Source: Ancylobacter vacuolatus
Lineage (GTDB): Bacteria; Pseudomonadota; Alphaproteobacteria; Rhizobiales; Xanthobacteraceae
Length of the DNA stretch: 64,000 nt
Direction: 5' to 3'
Assembly: GCF_030813595.1 (NCBI RefSeq)
Contig: NZ_JAUSUH010000014.1
Location: forward strand, 24,599-88,598
This document shows positions 41,893-50,944 of the stretch, in pieces (within the stretch, counting starts at the first letter, position 1; every line of letters begins with the position of its first letter). The position numbers and the translations under genes were made by a program. The notes beneath the pieces were generated by a model. That model searched no databases, was not told the origin of the DNA, and saw nothing but the letters and a program-made list of their open reading frames with translations.

Positions 41893-42912
41893 TCATTCAT
41901 CGAAGGCGAGCTGAACCTTCAGAGTATGTTCGGGATGCTGCTCGACGAGATCGAAGGCGGCGCGTGCCTCCCGCGCGGGGAAGGCCTGGGTGATCATGCG
42001 CGCCGGCTTCAGCGCGCCGCTCTCCAGCCAGCTGACAACCTCGGGAATGAACCGGCGGTTCAGCCGCGAGCCGACCAGCGTCAGTTCCTTGCGCACGATT
42101 TCCTGCTGGCTGACATTGCACGGGGCCGGCGAGAAGCCGAGCAGGCCGATGCGCCCGGCCGGCGCGGCGATGCGGCAGGCCTCTTCCAGCAGAGCGGGAA
42201 TACCCGCGCCGTCGATGATGACGGAGGGGCCGAGACCATCGAGCTCGCCCGCGACCGCCTCGCCGACGGAACGCTCCCTTGAATGAACGACCAGATCGGC
42301 GCCGAACTCGCGTGCCCTGTCGAGGCGGTCGGTATCGATGTCCGCCACGATGCAGCGGGCGCCGCGCATCTTCGCGACCTGTAGAACGGTGATGCCGACC
42401 GTGCCGGCGCCGTAGACGAGGACGACGTCGTCCTTTGTGCACGCGGTGCGCCAGAGCACATTTGCCGCCACCGCCAGCGGTTCGGCAAGGGCGGCGACAT
42501 CGAAGCCGAGCGAAGGCGAGATCTTTACCGCATTGGCCTCGGGCACGATGGCGACCGAGCGGAATCCGCCGTCGCGATGGACGCCAATGACCTGCAGTTT
42601 CGCGCAGACATTGGAGCGACCGGTGCGGCAGGGATGGCAATGGCCGCAGGAGATGACGGGGTCGGCCACGACATGATCGCCGATGGCAAGATGCGACACC
42701 CCCGCGCCGAGCGCCGACACCACGCCGGCGAACTCATGGCCGATGATACGTGGATAGGTCACGAACGGGTTCGACCCGTGGAGAATGTGCATGTCCGAGC
42801 CGCAGATGCCAGCGCGGCGCACCGAGATGGCGACTTCCCCCGGCCCCGGCGCGGTTGCCTCGCGCCTATCGACGAGGAGGGAATGGGGTTCGCGGACCGA
42901 GATCGTGACCAT
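41893..42912 (-). CDS. Zinc-dependent alcohol dehydrogenase, L-gulonate/L-galactonate 5-dehydrogenase-like
   Basis: This 339-residue MDR-family NAD(P) enzyme has catalytic-zinc residues in AGICGSDMH and IGHEFAG. The four structural-zinc cysteines are in SCGHCHPCRTGRSNVC. The nucleotide-binding motif is VYGAGTVGITVLQVA. It resembles RspB/YjjN-type proteins that oxidise L-gulonate or L-galactonate to keto-acids feeding the fructuronate/tagaturonate route. It is the last gene of the operon, behind uxuB-like and uxuA-like genes, which supports a sugar-acid substrate. Sorbitol- or threonine-type dehydrogenase is less likely. Confidence 0.8.
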   Translation of the reverse strand: MVTISVREPHSLLVDRREATAPGPGEVAISVRRAGICGSDMHILHGSNPFVTYPRIIGHEFAGVVSALGAGVSHLAIGDHVVADPVISCGHCHPCRTGRSNVCAKLQVIGVHRDGGFRSVAIVPEANAVKISPSLGFDVAALAEPLAVAANVLWRTACTKDDVVLVYGAGTVGITVLQVAKMRGARCIVADIDTDRLDRAREFGADLVVHSRERSVGEAVAGELDGLGPSVIIDGAGIPALLEEACRIAAPAGRIGLLGFSPAPCNVSQQEIVRKELTLVGSRLNRRFIPEVVSWLESGALKPARMITQAFPAREARAAFDLVEQHPEHTLKVQLAFDE

Positions 42913-42951
42913 AAGGATGATCCTGTTGAGGAATGACGCGATCGAGCCGCC

Positions 42952-44355
42952 TCAGCGGCTGGCCGCCTCCAGTGCCGAGAGATGGATAGCGACCCGCTGG
43001 CGCCAGTCGGTGGAGGTCACGAGCTCCCGCGGGAACAGGCCGGGCAGCGCGAAGAAGGGCGCTGATCCTCCCTCCGATGCTGCCCTGGCAAGCTCGGCCG
43101 CCCGCGGGTCGTTGACCGGTCCCATGCGGCTGACATAGGCGAGCCAGAGTGCGGTCACATAGGCGAAGGCGTCGGCGTCACCGCCGTTCGCCAGTGCCTC
43201 GACCGCCGGTGCGAAGACCCGCTGCGGCAGCTTCTGCGTGCCATCCATGGCGATCTGCACTGTGCGATGGGCAATCGCCGGATTGGCGAAGCGGGCAACA
43301 AGCTGCGCGCGATAGACGGCGAGGTCGATGTCCGGCACCGGGTCCAGCGTCGCGGCGGCCGCCTCCATATGCGCGCGCACCCGCGCCACATGCTCGGGCA
43401 CCGCCATCACATCGCGCACATGGTCAAGACCGTGGAGCTGGCCGAGATAGGCGATGAGCGAATGCGAACCGTTGAGCAGCCGCAGTTTCATCTTCTCATA
43501 GGGCTCGACATCGGCGACGAACAGCGCCCCGCCGGCCTCCCAGGCTGGCCGGCCGTCGACGAAATCCTCCTCGATCACCCATTGGCTGAACGCTTCGGTT
43601 TCCAGTGCCAGCGTATCCTGCGCACCGATGAGGACGGCGGCGCGGGCACGGGTCTCGTCGGTCGCGGCCGGCACGATGCGATCGACCATGCTGGATGGAA
43701 AGCGCCCCTTCTCGGCGATCCATGTGGCGAGCGGGGCGTCGCGGCGCTCGGCCATGTCCAGTACGAGGCGGCGCACGAGGCGGCCATTGGCGGGAAGATT
43801 GTCGCAGCACAGCACGGTGAAGGGCGGCCGTTGGGCGGCGTAGCGGCGCGCCAGAGCTTCGACAAGGATACCGATCGCGCCGGTCGGTGTGTCCGGCGTG
43901 GCGAGGTCGGCTGCGACCGCCGGGTGCGCCGGGTCGAGCCTGCCGGTGGATGGATCGAACCCATACGCCTTCTCGCTGACGGTCAAGGTGACGATGCGGA
44001 TGGCCGGATTGGTCAGCAGCGCCAGCAGGCGTTCGCGCTCCTGCGTCGCCGCCAGGGCGTCGATTTCGGAACCGACGACGCGGGCGCTGTCCTCGTCGCC
44101 ATCGCGGGTAATGACGCTGTAGAGGCCACCCTGCGCGCGCAGGTCCTGGGCGATGGCGGTGGAGCGCAGGCTCACCCCGACGATGCCCCATGGACCGAAC
44201 TCCATGGCCAGAGCGGCATCGGTATAGATGGCCTGATGGGCACGGTGGAAGGCGCCGATGCCGATATGGACAATGCCCGGCGTCAACGCCGCACGGTCAT
44301 AGGCCGGGCGCAAGACATGCGCCGGCAGCACCGTTTTGGGGGAGAGGCGTTCCAT
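42952..44355 (-). CDS. uxuB: Mannitol dehydrogenase-family protein, D-fructuronate reductase-like
   Basis: This 467-residue long-chain polyol dehydrogenase family protein has the N-terminal NAD motif GIGAFHRAH. The catalytic residues are in KLRLLNGSHSL context (Lys290, Asn295, His298). With the neighbouring mannonate dehydratase it fits UxuB, which interconverts D-fructuronate and D-mannonate. Mannitol or arabinitol dehydrogenase is the alternative by sequence, but the context favours mannonate. It follows uxuA by 3 bp. Confidence 0.82.
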   Translation of the reverse strand: MERLSPKTVLPAHVLRPAYDRAALTPGIVHIGIGAFHRAHQAIYTDAALAMEFGPWGIVGVSLRSTAIAQDLRAQGGLYSVITRDGDEDSARVVGSEIDALAATQERERLLALLTNPAIRIVTLTVSEKAYGFDPSTGRLDPAHPAVAADLATPDTPTGAIGILVEALARRYAAQRPPFTVLCCDNLPANGRLVRRLVLDMAERRDAPLATWIAEKGRFPSSMVDRIVPAATDETRARAAVLIGAQDTLALETEAFSQWVIEEDFVDGRPAWEAGGALFVADVEPYEKMKLRLLNGSHSLIAYLGQLHGLDHVRDVMAVPEHVARVRAHMEAAAATLDPVPDIDLAVYRAQLVARFANPAIAHRTVQIAMDGTQKLPQRVFAPAVEALANGGDADAFAYVTALWLAYVSRMGPVNDPRAAELARAASEGGSAPFFALPGLFPRELVTSTDWRQRVAIHLSALEAASR

Positions 44356-44358
44356 GGG

Positions 44359-45555
44359 TCACGCGACGCCGAAGGCGGGGTGGGAAAGCGTGTGCTCAAT
44401 GCCGCGCAATTCGGCGAGGCCCTTGAGCCGGCCAATGGCGGGATAGCCGGGCTGGGCGCCGCGCGTCAGGTCATCGAGGATTTCCTGCCCATGGTCGGGA
44501 CGCATGAAAATCTGATGATCGACCCGCCCCTCGGCCTTGCGCCGCCGCTCCTCGGCGAGAAGGGCGGCGATGACGGCGACCATGTCTGTGCCGCCTTCCA
44601 GATGCCTGTCTTCGAAGAAGGAGCAGGGAAAGCCATCCGTCTCGCGCCGCACATTGCGCAGATGAACGAAATGGATGCGCGAGGCCAGCCGTTTTGCAAT
44701 GGCGGGAAGGTCGTTGTCTGGCCGCGCGCCCAATGAGCCGGTGCAGAACGTTACGCCATTGGCCGGGCTGTCCACCCCATCGAGCATGTCGCGATAATCG
44801 GCTTCGGTGGACAGGATGCGCGGCAGGCCGAGCAGCGGCCAGGGCGGATCGTCGCCATGAGCGCAGAGCCGCATGCCGAGTTCTTCGGCCACCGGCACCA
44901 CCTCGGCGAGGAAGTCCTTGAGATTCTTGCGCAGCCGGTTGGCGTCAATCGCGGCGTAGCGCGCGAGTGCCTCGCGCAGCTCGGCGAGGCTGTAACCGTC
45001 CGACGAACCCGGTAGGCCGGCGCCGATGTTGCGTGCGAGGGCTGCCTTCTTGACGTCGCTGAAAGCCAGGAAACGCCCACGTGCCTCGTCGAACAGTGCT
45101 GCCGGATAGTCCTGCGCAGCGCCGGGGCGCGCCAGCAGGAACAGGTCGAAGGCGACGAAATCGACAAGGTCGAAGCGCATGGCGCGGGCACCGTCGGCCG
45201 CTTCCCAGCGCAGATCGGTGCGGGTCCAGTCCAGCACCGGCATGAAATTGTAGCAGACGGTGAAGATGCCCGCCTCAGCGAGCCGGCGCAGGCTTTCCTG
45301 CCAGGCAATGATGTGCGCACGCCACGCGCCGGTCTGGGTCTTGATGCTCTCGGAGACCGGGATGCTCTCCACCAGTTCCCATTCGAGCCCGCCCGCCCGC
45401 ACCTCGGCCTGGCGCCTGGCGATCTCGTGTGCGGTCCAGGCGGTGCCGGTCGGGACATGATGCAGCGCGCTGACGATGCCCTGCGCGCCGGCCTGCGCGG
45501 CGTCGCGCACGCTCACCTTGTCGATGGGGCCGAACCAGCGCCATGTGTGTCGCAT
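44359..45555 (-). CDS. uxuA: Mannonate dehydratase UxuA
   Basis: This 398-residue enzyme begins MRHTWRWFGPIDKVSV, the UxuA N-terminal pattern. It contains conserved HGDDPPWPLLGLPRILST, GVTFCTGSLGAR, FVHLRNVRR and DHGQEIL segments that hold metal-binding His/Cys/Asp residues. It dehydrates D-mannonate to 2-keto-3-deoxygluconate. GAGGA lies upstream of the ATG at 45555; a long in-frame extension overlaps the next gene and was discarded. No KDG kinase or aldolase is in the window, so the pathway must finish elsewhere. Confidence 0.92.
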   Translation of the reverse strand: MRHTWRWFGPIDKVSVRDAAQAGAQGIVSALHHVPTGTAWTAHEIARRQAEVRAGGLEWELVESIPVSESIKTQTGAWRAHIIAWQESLRRLAEAGIFTVCYNFMPVLDWTRTDLRWEAADGARAMRFDLVDFVAFDLFLLARPGAAQDYPAALFDEARGRFLAFSDVKKAALARNIGAGLPGSSDGYSLAELREALARYAAIDANRLRKNLKDFLAEVVPVAEELGMRLCAHGDDPPWPLLGLPRILSTEADYRDMLDGVDSPANGVTFCTGSLGARPDNDLPAIAKRLASRIHFVHLRNVRRETDGFPCSFFEDRHLEGGTDMVAVIAALLAEERRRKAEGRVDHQIFMRPDHGQEILDDLTRGAQPGYPAIGRLKGLAELRGIEHTLSHPAFGVA

Positions 45556-45581
45556 AGAAATATCCTCGAATGGCTTTCGGT

Positions 45582-46301
45582 TCAGGACGTGGGCGCGCCG
45601 ACGACCGCGATGGCGCGCAGCGGCGCCCCCGAGCCGCCGCGAATGGGCAGCGGCAGGGTGACGAGAAAGGCGAAGGGCGGCAGCTCGCCGAGCCGGGCGA
45701 AGTTCTCGCCGATCAGCACGCCCGCCCCGAGCAGCCGGCGATGGGCGGGAAACTCCGTGCTGCCGAAGGCATCGAGCGACAGGCAATCCGACCCGGCGAT
45801 GCGCACCTGGCGCTCGACCAGCCATCCGGCCGCCGCCTCCGACAGGCCGGGCCAGTCCGCGAGAAAGGCGACGTGCGGCGCGGGCTCGGTCCAGTGCGCA
45901 TCCCAGCCGAAATGGAAGAACACCGCGTCGCCGGGGCGGATGGCCCCATGACGGGTCTCGAAATCAAGGATCGTCTCGATACCGATGGCGTGGCGCGGGG
46001 CCACCTTGCTGCAGTCAATAGTCGCCATGCGGCCGAAGAAGCGCAGCGGCTCGATCTGGTCGATGGCGGCGCCGTCACGCACGAAATGCAACGGCGCGTC
46101 GAAATGCGTGCCGGAATGCTCGCTCATGCACAGCGCGTGATTGCAGGCGACGTCACCGCGGTCATAGCTCTCGATGAGTTCCTGAGTGAAGCGCGGATGC
46201 GTCGGCCACACCGGCATGTCCGGCGCCAGCGGATGGGTGAGGTCGACAAGCCGGACCTGCGGCGAGCGGAACAGCGCGGCGAGGGCGTCGAGGTCCATCA
46301 T
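45582..46301 (-). CDS. Cyclase-family (kynurenine formamidase-like) metal hydrolase
   Basis: This 239-residue member of the cyclase superfamily has the metal motif HSGTHFDAPLHF. A second acidic/His region surrounds DAVFFHFGWDAHW. Family members hydrolyse formyl-kynurenine, isatin or cyclic esters. Between sugar-acid enzymes and a sugar importer, a lactonase-like role opening an aldonolactone is an attractive idea, but no sequence evidence fixes it. It sits 1 bp after the permease gene in the same operon. Confidence 0.75.
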   Translation of the reverse strand: MMDLDALAALFRSPQVRLVDLTHPLAPDMPVWPTHPRFTQELIESYDRGDVACNHALCMSEHSGTHFDAPLHFVRDGAAIDQIEPLRFFGRMATIDCSKVAPRHAIGIETILDFETRHGAIRPGDAVFFHFGWDAHWTEPAPHVAFLADWPGLSEAAAGWLVERQVRIAGSDCLSLDAFGSTEFPAHRRLLGAGVLIGENFARLGELPPFAFLVTLPLPIRGGSGAPLRAIAVVGAPTS

Positions 46302-46302
46302 C

Positions 46303-47235
46303 TCACCCCGCCTTCGGGCGCGGCACGATCGCCACGATCAGGATGATGAGGGCACCGGTAAGCAGGAAGCGAATGCCGGCCTGCATCTGGAAGGTGTTGA
46401 GCATCGTCGCCATGAGATTGAAGAACAGCGCCGCGCCCCAGATGCCGATGGCGTTGGCCTGCCCACCGGCGACGCTGGTGCCCCCGAGCACCACCACGGC
46501 GATGGATTCCAGCAGATAGGTGTCGCCCATATTGAGCGCCGCACCGCCCGAAAAGCCGGACAGCAGGAAGCCGGCCAGACCGGCGGACATGCCGCACAGC
46601 GTATAGGCGACCAGCCGCACCCGCCCGACGGAAATGCCCGCCAGCCGCGCCGCGCGCTCGCTCTGCCCGACGGCCAGCAGCTGCCGGCCGCCAACGCCGC
46701 GCTTCAGCACCAGGACGGCGAGCAGGGTGAGCCCCATGACCGCCACTGGCAGCACGCGGATGCCGCCTATCGACCAGAGGGTGAATTCGGAGAGCGCGGC
46801 CGGCGGCTTTAGCGTCGCCTCGCCGCCGAGGTTGAAGGCGAAGGACTGGAACACGAAGCTCCATGCCAGCGTCGCGATGATCGGCGGCAGGCGCAGGGCG
46901 GTGATGGCGAGATAATTGAGCATGCCCGCCACCGCGCCCACCGCGACAGCGAGCAGGAGCCCCGGCAGCACCATCGCGTCGGAGCCGCCCATAATGCTCA
47001 TCGAGGCATAGGCCGCCAGTGTCAGCACCGAGGGCATGGACAGGTCGATATTGCCGGGACCGGAAGCGATGACCAGCATCTGCCCGGTGCCGACCACCAC
47101 GCTGAAGGCGGCGAAGACCAGCGCCGAGGAGAGCGTCGGAATGGCGCTGCCGGTGCCCGAATAGCAGATGGTCGCCACCCACATGACCAGCGCGACGAGG
47201 AAGCCGTAGCTCCAGGGGGCGAGACGCAGGCTCAT
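46303..47235 (-). CDS. Ribose-type sugar ABC transporter permease (RbsC family), second
   Basis: This 310-residue inner-membrane permease of the BPD_transp_2 family has the conserved SGPGNIDLSMPSVLTLAAY region, where RbsC-family proteins recognise the ligand path. The GGTSVAGGQANAIGIWGAALFFNLM segment is near the end. It overlaps the preceding permease gene by 4 bp and should form a heterodimer with it. Confidence 0.92.
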   Translation of the reverse strand: MSLRLAPWSYGFLVALVMWVATICYSGTGSAIPTLSSALVFAAFSVVVGTGQMLVIASGPGNIDLSMPSVLTLAAYASMSIMGGSDAMVLPGLLLAVAVGAVAGMLNYLAITALRLPPIIATLAWSFVFQSFAFNLGGEATLKPPAALSEFTLWSIGGIRVLPVAVMGLTLLAVLVLKRGVGGRQLLAVGQSERAARLAGISVGRVRLVAYTLCGMSAGLAGFLLSGFSGGAALNMGDTYLLESIAVVVLGGTSVAGGQANAIGIWGAALFFNLMATMLNTFQMQAGIRFLLTGALIILIVAIVPRPKAG

Positions 47236-48194
47236 GAGCGGTGTTCCGAGAACAGGATGCGGCCGGCAAGCACGAGGAACAGGATCGCCCCCTGCGCGCC
47301 GATCTGCCAGGTCGGCGGCACCTGCAGGAAGCTCAGCAGCGAGCCGGCCAGCGCCAGCGTTAGCGCGCCGATCACCGTGCCGACGGGCGAGACGATGCCG
47401 CCCGTGAAGGCGCCGCCCCCGAGGATCACCGCGCCGACGCCGAGAAGCGTGTAGGCGGGCGCTACATTTGGATCGCCTGACGTGGTGAGGCCGGTCAGGG
47501 TGAGTCCGGCGAGACAGGCGAGGGCGCCTGCGGCGGCATAGACCGCGCAGCGGATCGTCCGCACCGACCAGCCCGCACGCTCGACGGCGCGGGGATTTGC
47601 ACCCGCCCCGCGCAGCACCGCGCCATAGGAGGAGCGCGAGATGACGAGGTGGCCGATGAGTGCGGTGAGAAGAGCTATGAGCACAGGCAGCGGCACGAAA
47701 GGCGGCTTCCAGCTCATGAACGCCACCAGCCAGCGCGGCGCCGTCCCGCCGGGACCCGGCATCAGCGTCACGGCCGCTCCCAGCCAGATGAACGACATGC
47801 CCAGCGTCACGATGATCGAGGGCAGCTGCCGCACATGGATGAGCAGTCCCACCCCGGCATAGACCGCGATGCTGGCGGCAAGGATGACGAGCGCGAGCAG
47901 CGGCGCTTCATCGAGGTAGAGCGCCGCCACGCAGGTGACGAAGCCGACGAAGCTGCCGATCGACAGATCGATGTCGCCCAGCATGATGACCAGCATCTGC
48001 GCGAGCGCGGCGAACATCAGCGGCACGGCGAATTTGAACAGCAGCGTGAAGCCGAAATAGCTCATCGCCGAGGGGCGGATCCAGAAGATCACCGCCAGCA
48101 TGGCGATCAACGTCGCTGCCGGCAGGCCGATCTGCAGCGCGGAGCCCAGAGCGGAGGTAAGGCGGGGGCGCCGCTGAAGGGCCGTATCAGCCAT
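47232..48194 (-). CDS. Ribose-type sugar ABC transporter permease (RbsC family), first
   Basis: This 320-residue permease has the DIDLSIGSFVGFV signature and the GGAFTGGIVSPVGTVIGALTLALAGS segment typical of RbsC. The ATG at 48194 (MADTALQRR) follows GGGAG and overlaps the ATPase stop by 8 bp. A 17-codon in-frame extension was discarded. Confidence 0.92.
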   Translation of the reverse strand: MADTALQRRPRLTSALGSALQIGLPAATLIAMLAVIFWIRPSAMSYFGFTLLFKFAVPLMFAALAQMLVIMLGDIDLSIGSFVGFVTCVAALYLDEAPLLALVILAASIAVYAGVGLLIHVRQLPSIIVTLGMSFIWLGAAVTLMPGPGGTAPRWLVAFMSWKPPFVPLPVLIALLTALIGHLVISRSSYGAVLRGAGANPRAVERAGWSVRTIRCAVYAAAGALACLAGLTLTGLTTSGDPNVAPAYTLLGVGAVILGGGAFTGGIVSPVGTVIGALTLALAGSLLSFLQVPPTWQIGAQGAILFLVLAGRILFSEHRS

Positions 48195-49680
48195 GGGAGG
48201 CTCCCGTTTGCGCGCCGCCGAAGGAGGCTTCCAGGATGCGGGCATGGTTGATCTGCGCGCCGGGGATCTCCTCCACGACGCGGCCCTCGCGGAAGACGTA
48301 GAGCCGGCCGCAATTGCTCAGTTCGTCCATCTCGGTCGTGTACCAGACGAAGCTGCGGCCCTTGTCGGCCTCGGCGCGGATGAGGGCGTAGACCTCCTGC
48401 TTGGTGCCGACATCGACGCCGCGCATCGGGTCGTCGAGCAGCACCACCTGCGCGTCGGAGGCGAGCGCGCGGGCGAACAGCACCTTCTGCTGGTTGCCCC
48501 CGCTCAGCGACAGGATCGGTGTGTCGACATCCGGCGCCTTCACCTTCAGCCGCGCCGCCCATTGCTCGGCCAGCGCCCGTGCCGCCCCCGGGACGACGAA
48601 GCCGCCGCGCTGCAAGGCCTTGAGGCTGCGGATGGTCAGATTGTCCGCGATCGACCACAGCGGAAACACGCCCTCCGCGCCGCGATCTCCGGCGACATAG
48701 GCCACCGGCACATCCGAGGTCGCGGCATAGATGGCGCGCAGGCGGTCGCGCTGGCCGTGGCCGTCGAGCCCGGCAAAGCCGATGATCTCGCCGCGCCGGA
48801 CACAAATGGGGCGGTCGGCCCCGTCGCGGCCGGGATGGTCGACGACGATCGCACCATCTGCGGCCGGACCGATGGCGCGGCCTGTCCCGCCATGGGCCTC
48901 GATGCTCCCCATCATGGCGACAAGATCGGAACGGGTGAGACCGGCGGCCGGACGGTCCGCCACTGCCGCGCCGTCCATCATCACGGTGACGCGATCGCTG
49001 ACCGCGAGGATTTCGTTGAGGCGATGGGTGATGAGGATGCAGGCAATGCCGTCAGCCGCCGCCTTGCGGATATGGGCAAGGAGCTGCTCCGTCGGCGTGT
49101 GTCCGAGCGCGGAGGTCGGCTCGTCGAGGATGACGCCGCGCACCGGGACGCTGGTCTGCGTGAAGGCGCGGGCAATCTCCACCATCTGCCGCTCGCCAAT
49201 GGCGAGTTCGGCCACCTTGCGGTCGGGGTCGATGCCGTGGCCGGGGAAGATGTCATCGAGCGCCGCCGTTATGAGCGCGCGCGCCCGGCGCCGCCAGCCC
49301 AAGCCCCTGAGGCTCGCATGGATGATGCGGGTGTTCTCGGTGGCCGAGAGGTTGGCGCAGAGCGACAGTTCCTGGAAGATGCAACGCAGGCCGCAAGCCT
49401 GCGCCTCGCGCGCGCCCCAGGCGCCGATCTCGGCGCCGTCGTAGCAGAAGGCGCCGGAGCTGCGCTGCACCGTGCCCGCCAGCACGTTCATCAGTGTCGA
49501 CTTGCCGGCGCCGTTGTGACCGACCAGACCGACCACCTCGCCCGGCGCCAGCACGAAATCGACGCCGACCAGCGCCCGCACCGCGCCATAATGCTTGGCG
49601 ACGGCACGGGTCGCGATCAGCGGCACCGGGGAGGCCGCGCCTGGGCGCGGCTCCCGGTTGGCGGACGGGATGGCACGCAT
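48187..49680 (-). CDS. Sugar ABC transporter ATP-binding protein (RbsA/MglA type)
   Basis: This 497-residue protein is made of two fused ATPase domains. The first has Walker A GHNGAGKST and the family signature LAIGERQMVEIARAF. The second has a degenerate P-loop (GLDGHGQRDRL) and signature LSGGNQQKVLFARAL, the usual asymmetry in RbsA. The ATG at 49680 was chosen; 37 Arg-rich codons upstream were discarded. It powers the two downstream permeases. Confidence 0.93.
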   Translation of the reverse strand: MRAIPSANREPRPGAASPVPLIATRAVAKHYGAVRALVGVDFVLAPGEVVGLVGHNGAGKSTLMNVLAGTVQRSSGAFCYDGAEIGAWGAREAQACGLRCIFQELSLCANLSATENTRIIHASLRGLGWRRRARALITAALDDIFPGHGIDPDRKVAELAIGERQMVEIARAFTQTSVPVRGVILDEPTSALGHTPTEQLLAHIRKAAADGIACILITHRLNEILAVSDRVTVMMDGAAVADRPAAGLTRSDLVAMMGSIEAHGGTGRAIGPAADGAIVVDHPGRDGADRPICVRRGEIIGFAGLDGHGQRDRLRAIYAATSDVPVAYVAGDRGAEGVFPLWSIADNLTIRSLKALQRGGFVVPGAARALAEQWAARLKVKAPDVDTPILSLSGGNQQKVLFARALASDAQVVLLDDPMRGVDVGTKQEVYALIRAEADKGRSFVWYTTEMDELSNCGRLYVFREGRVVEEIPGAQINHARILEASFGGAQTGASHG

Positions 49681-49693
49681 CGGGTTCAACGCC

Positions 49694-50776
49694 TCACTTC
49701 GGCGCGGGAACCATGGGAAGCGGCGCCTTGGCGACATTGGCGTCGATGATCGTCGCCACCAGGTCCTGCGGGTATTCCGCATTGACCACACCGCCTTCGG
49801 GCACGGTCTTCAGCCAGGCATCGAGGTCGGGCTGGTTGATCTGCAGCAGCGGTACCTCGACGAATTTCGGCACCTGCTTGCCGGCAAGAATCTGCTGCGC
49901 GACCCAGAAGGCGACCTGCGAGACCGAGGGCGTGGCACCCAGCGAGAAGGTCTCGTAGCCCGTGGCGTCATGCTCCTTCTTCCAGAGCGCGAGTTCGTCC
50001 TGCCGGTTACCCATGATGATGATCGGCAGCTTGCGACCCGCCGCCTTGAAGGCCTGCGCCGCGCCATAGCCGTCGCCGCCCTGGGTGAGCACGCCGTCAA
50101 TCTGCGGCAGCGAGGGCAGCACGCCGGAGACTTCCTTCTGGGCGATGGTGCCGGTCCACTGGCCGTAGACTTCGCCGACCTTCTTGTAGCTGGGATGGGC
50201 GGCGAGGGCTTTGTTCACGCCCTCGTTGAGGCGCTTGTCGAAGCCGTCGCCGGCCATGCCGCGAATTTCGAGAATGTTGGCCGGCTTGTCGCCCAGCTTG
50301 GAGGCGATGAAGTCCAGCTCGGCCTTGGCGTAGGAATCGAGATTGTAGTCGACCACATAGGCGCAGGGTTCGGTGACGCCGCTGGCGAAGGCGACCACGG
50401 TGATGCCGGCGTCGCAGGCCTCCTTGATGGAGCCGTTGAGCGCGGTATCGGAACCGGCCAGCACGATGATGGCGTCATAGCCCTGCAGGATCAGGTTCTG
50501 GATCTGCGAGGCCTGCTCGGTGACGGAGTTGTTGGAGGAGACGACGGCGCTGCCGGCGATCTTGCCGTCCGCCTTGGCCTTGGCGGCTGCGGCCTCGAAA
50601 CTCTTGATCATCACCTGCCGGAAGGAGTTGCCGGCGTAGGAATTGCTGAAGGCGATCTTCTTGCCGGATGTATCGCCGGTGGCGGTACCTTCCGCCGCAA
50701 AAGCACCACTCGTGAGCACCGAGCCGGCGAGCAGTGCTGCCGTCAACGCCAGAATCTTACCGTTCGACTTCGCCAT
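49694..50776 (-). CDS. Ribose-type periplasmic sugar-binding protein
   Basis: This 360-residue Peripla_BP_4 family protein has a signal peptide (MAKSNGKILALTAALLAGSVLTSGAFA). The mature domain carries IAFSNSYAGNSFRQ, the AIIVLAGSDTALNG ligand loop and DGVLTQGGDGYGAAQAF. A GAGGAA site precedes the ATG at 50776. It heads the operon. Given UxuA/UxuB downstream, the ligand may be a sugar acid or a sugar oxidised to one, such as gulose-, galactose- or mannose-derived compounds. Confidence 0.9.
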   Translation of the reverse strand: MAKSNGKILALTAALLAGSVLTSGAFAAEGTATGDTSGKKIAFSNSYAGNSFRQVMIKSFEAAAAKAKADGKIAGSAVVSSNNSVTEQASQIQNLILQGYDAIIVLAGSDTALNGSIKEACDAGITVVAFASGVTEPCAYVVDYNLDSYAKAELDFIASKLGDKPANILEIRGMAGDGFDKRLNEGVNKALAAHPSYKKVGEVYGQWTGTIAQKEVSGVLPSLPQIDGVLTQGGDGYGAAQAFKAAGRKLPIIIMGNRQDELALWKKEHDATGYETFSLGATPSVSQVAFWVAQQILAGKQVPKFVEVPLLQINQPDLDAWLKTVPEGGVVNAEYPQDLVATIIDANVAKAPLPMVPAPK

Positions 50777-50859
50777 TGGATGTTCCTCACCATTGTCGCG
50801 GCCCGACATTTGTCCGGGTCCGCATTCCTGCCTTGGCGGCTTGTTGTCGGTTTTGTACT

Positions 50860-50871
50860 CTACCATGGTAG
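50860..50871. promoter_or_regulatory. Candidate GntR operator of the sugar-acid operon
   Basis: A perfect 12-bp palindrome, CTACCATGGTAG, lies in the 168-bp gap between the divergent binding-protein and GntR genes. The inner ACCA/TGGT arms match the size and style of FadR-type GntR operators. Confidence 0.6.
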
Positions 50872-50944
50872 GATGTCAATCGGCGTGATAGCGTGCTTTC
50901 GGTGAATGTGCGACAGCAGGGACGGGCCGTCTGGGAGGGGAACG

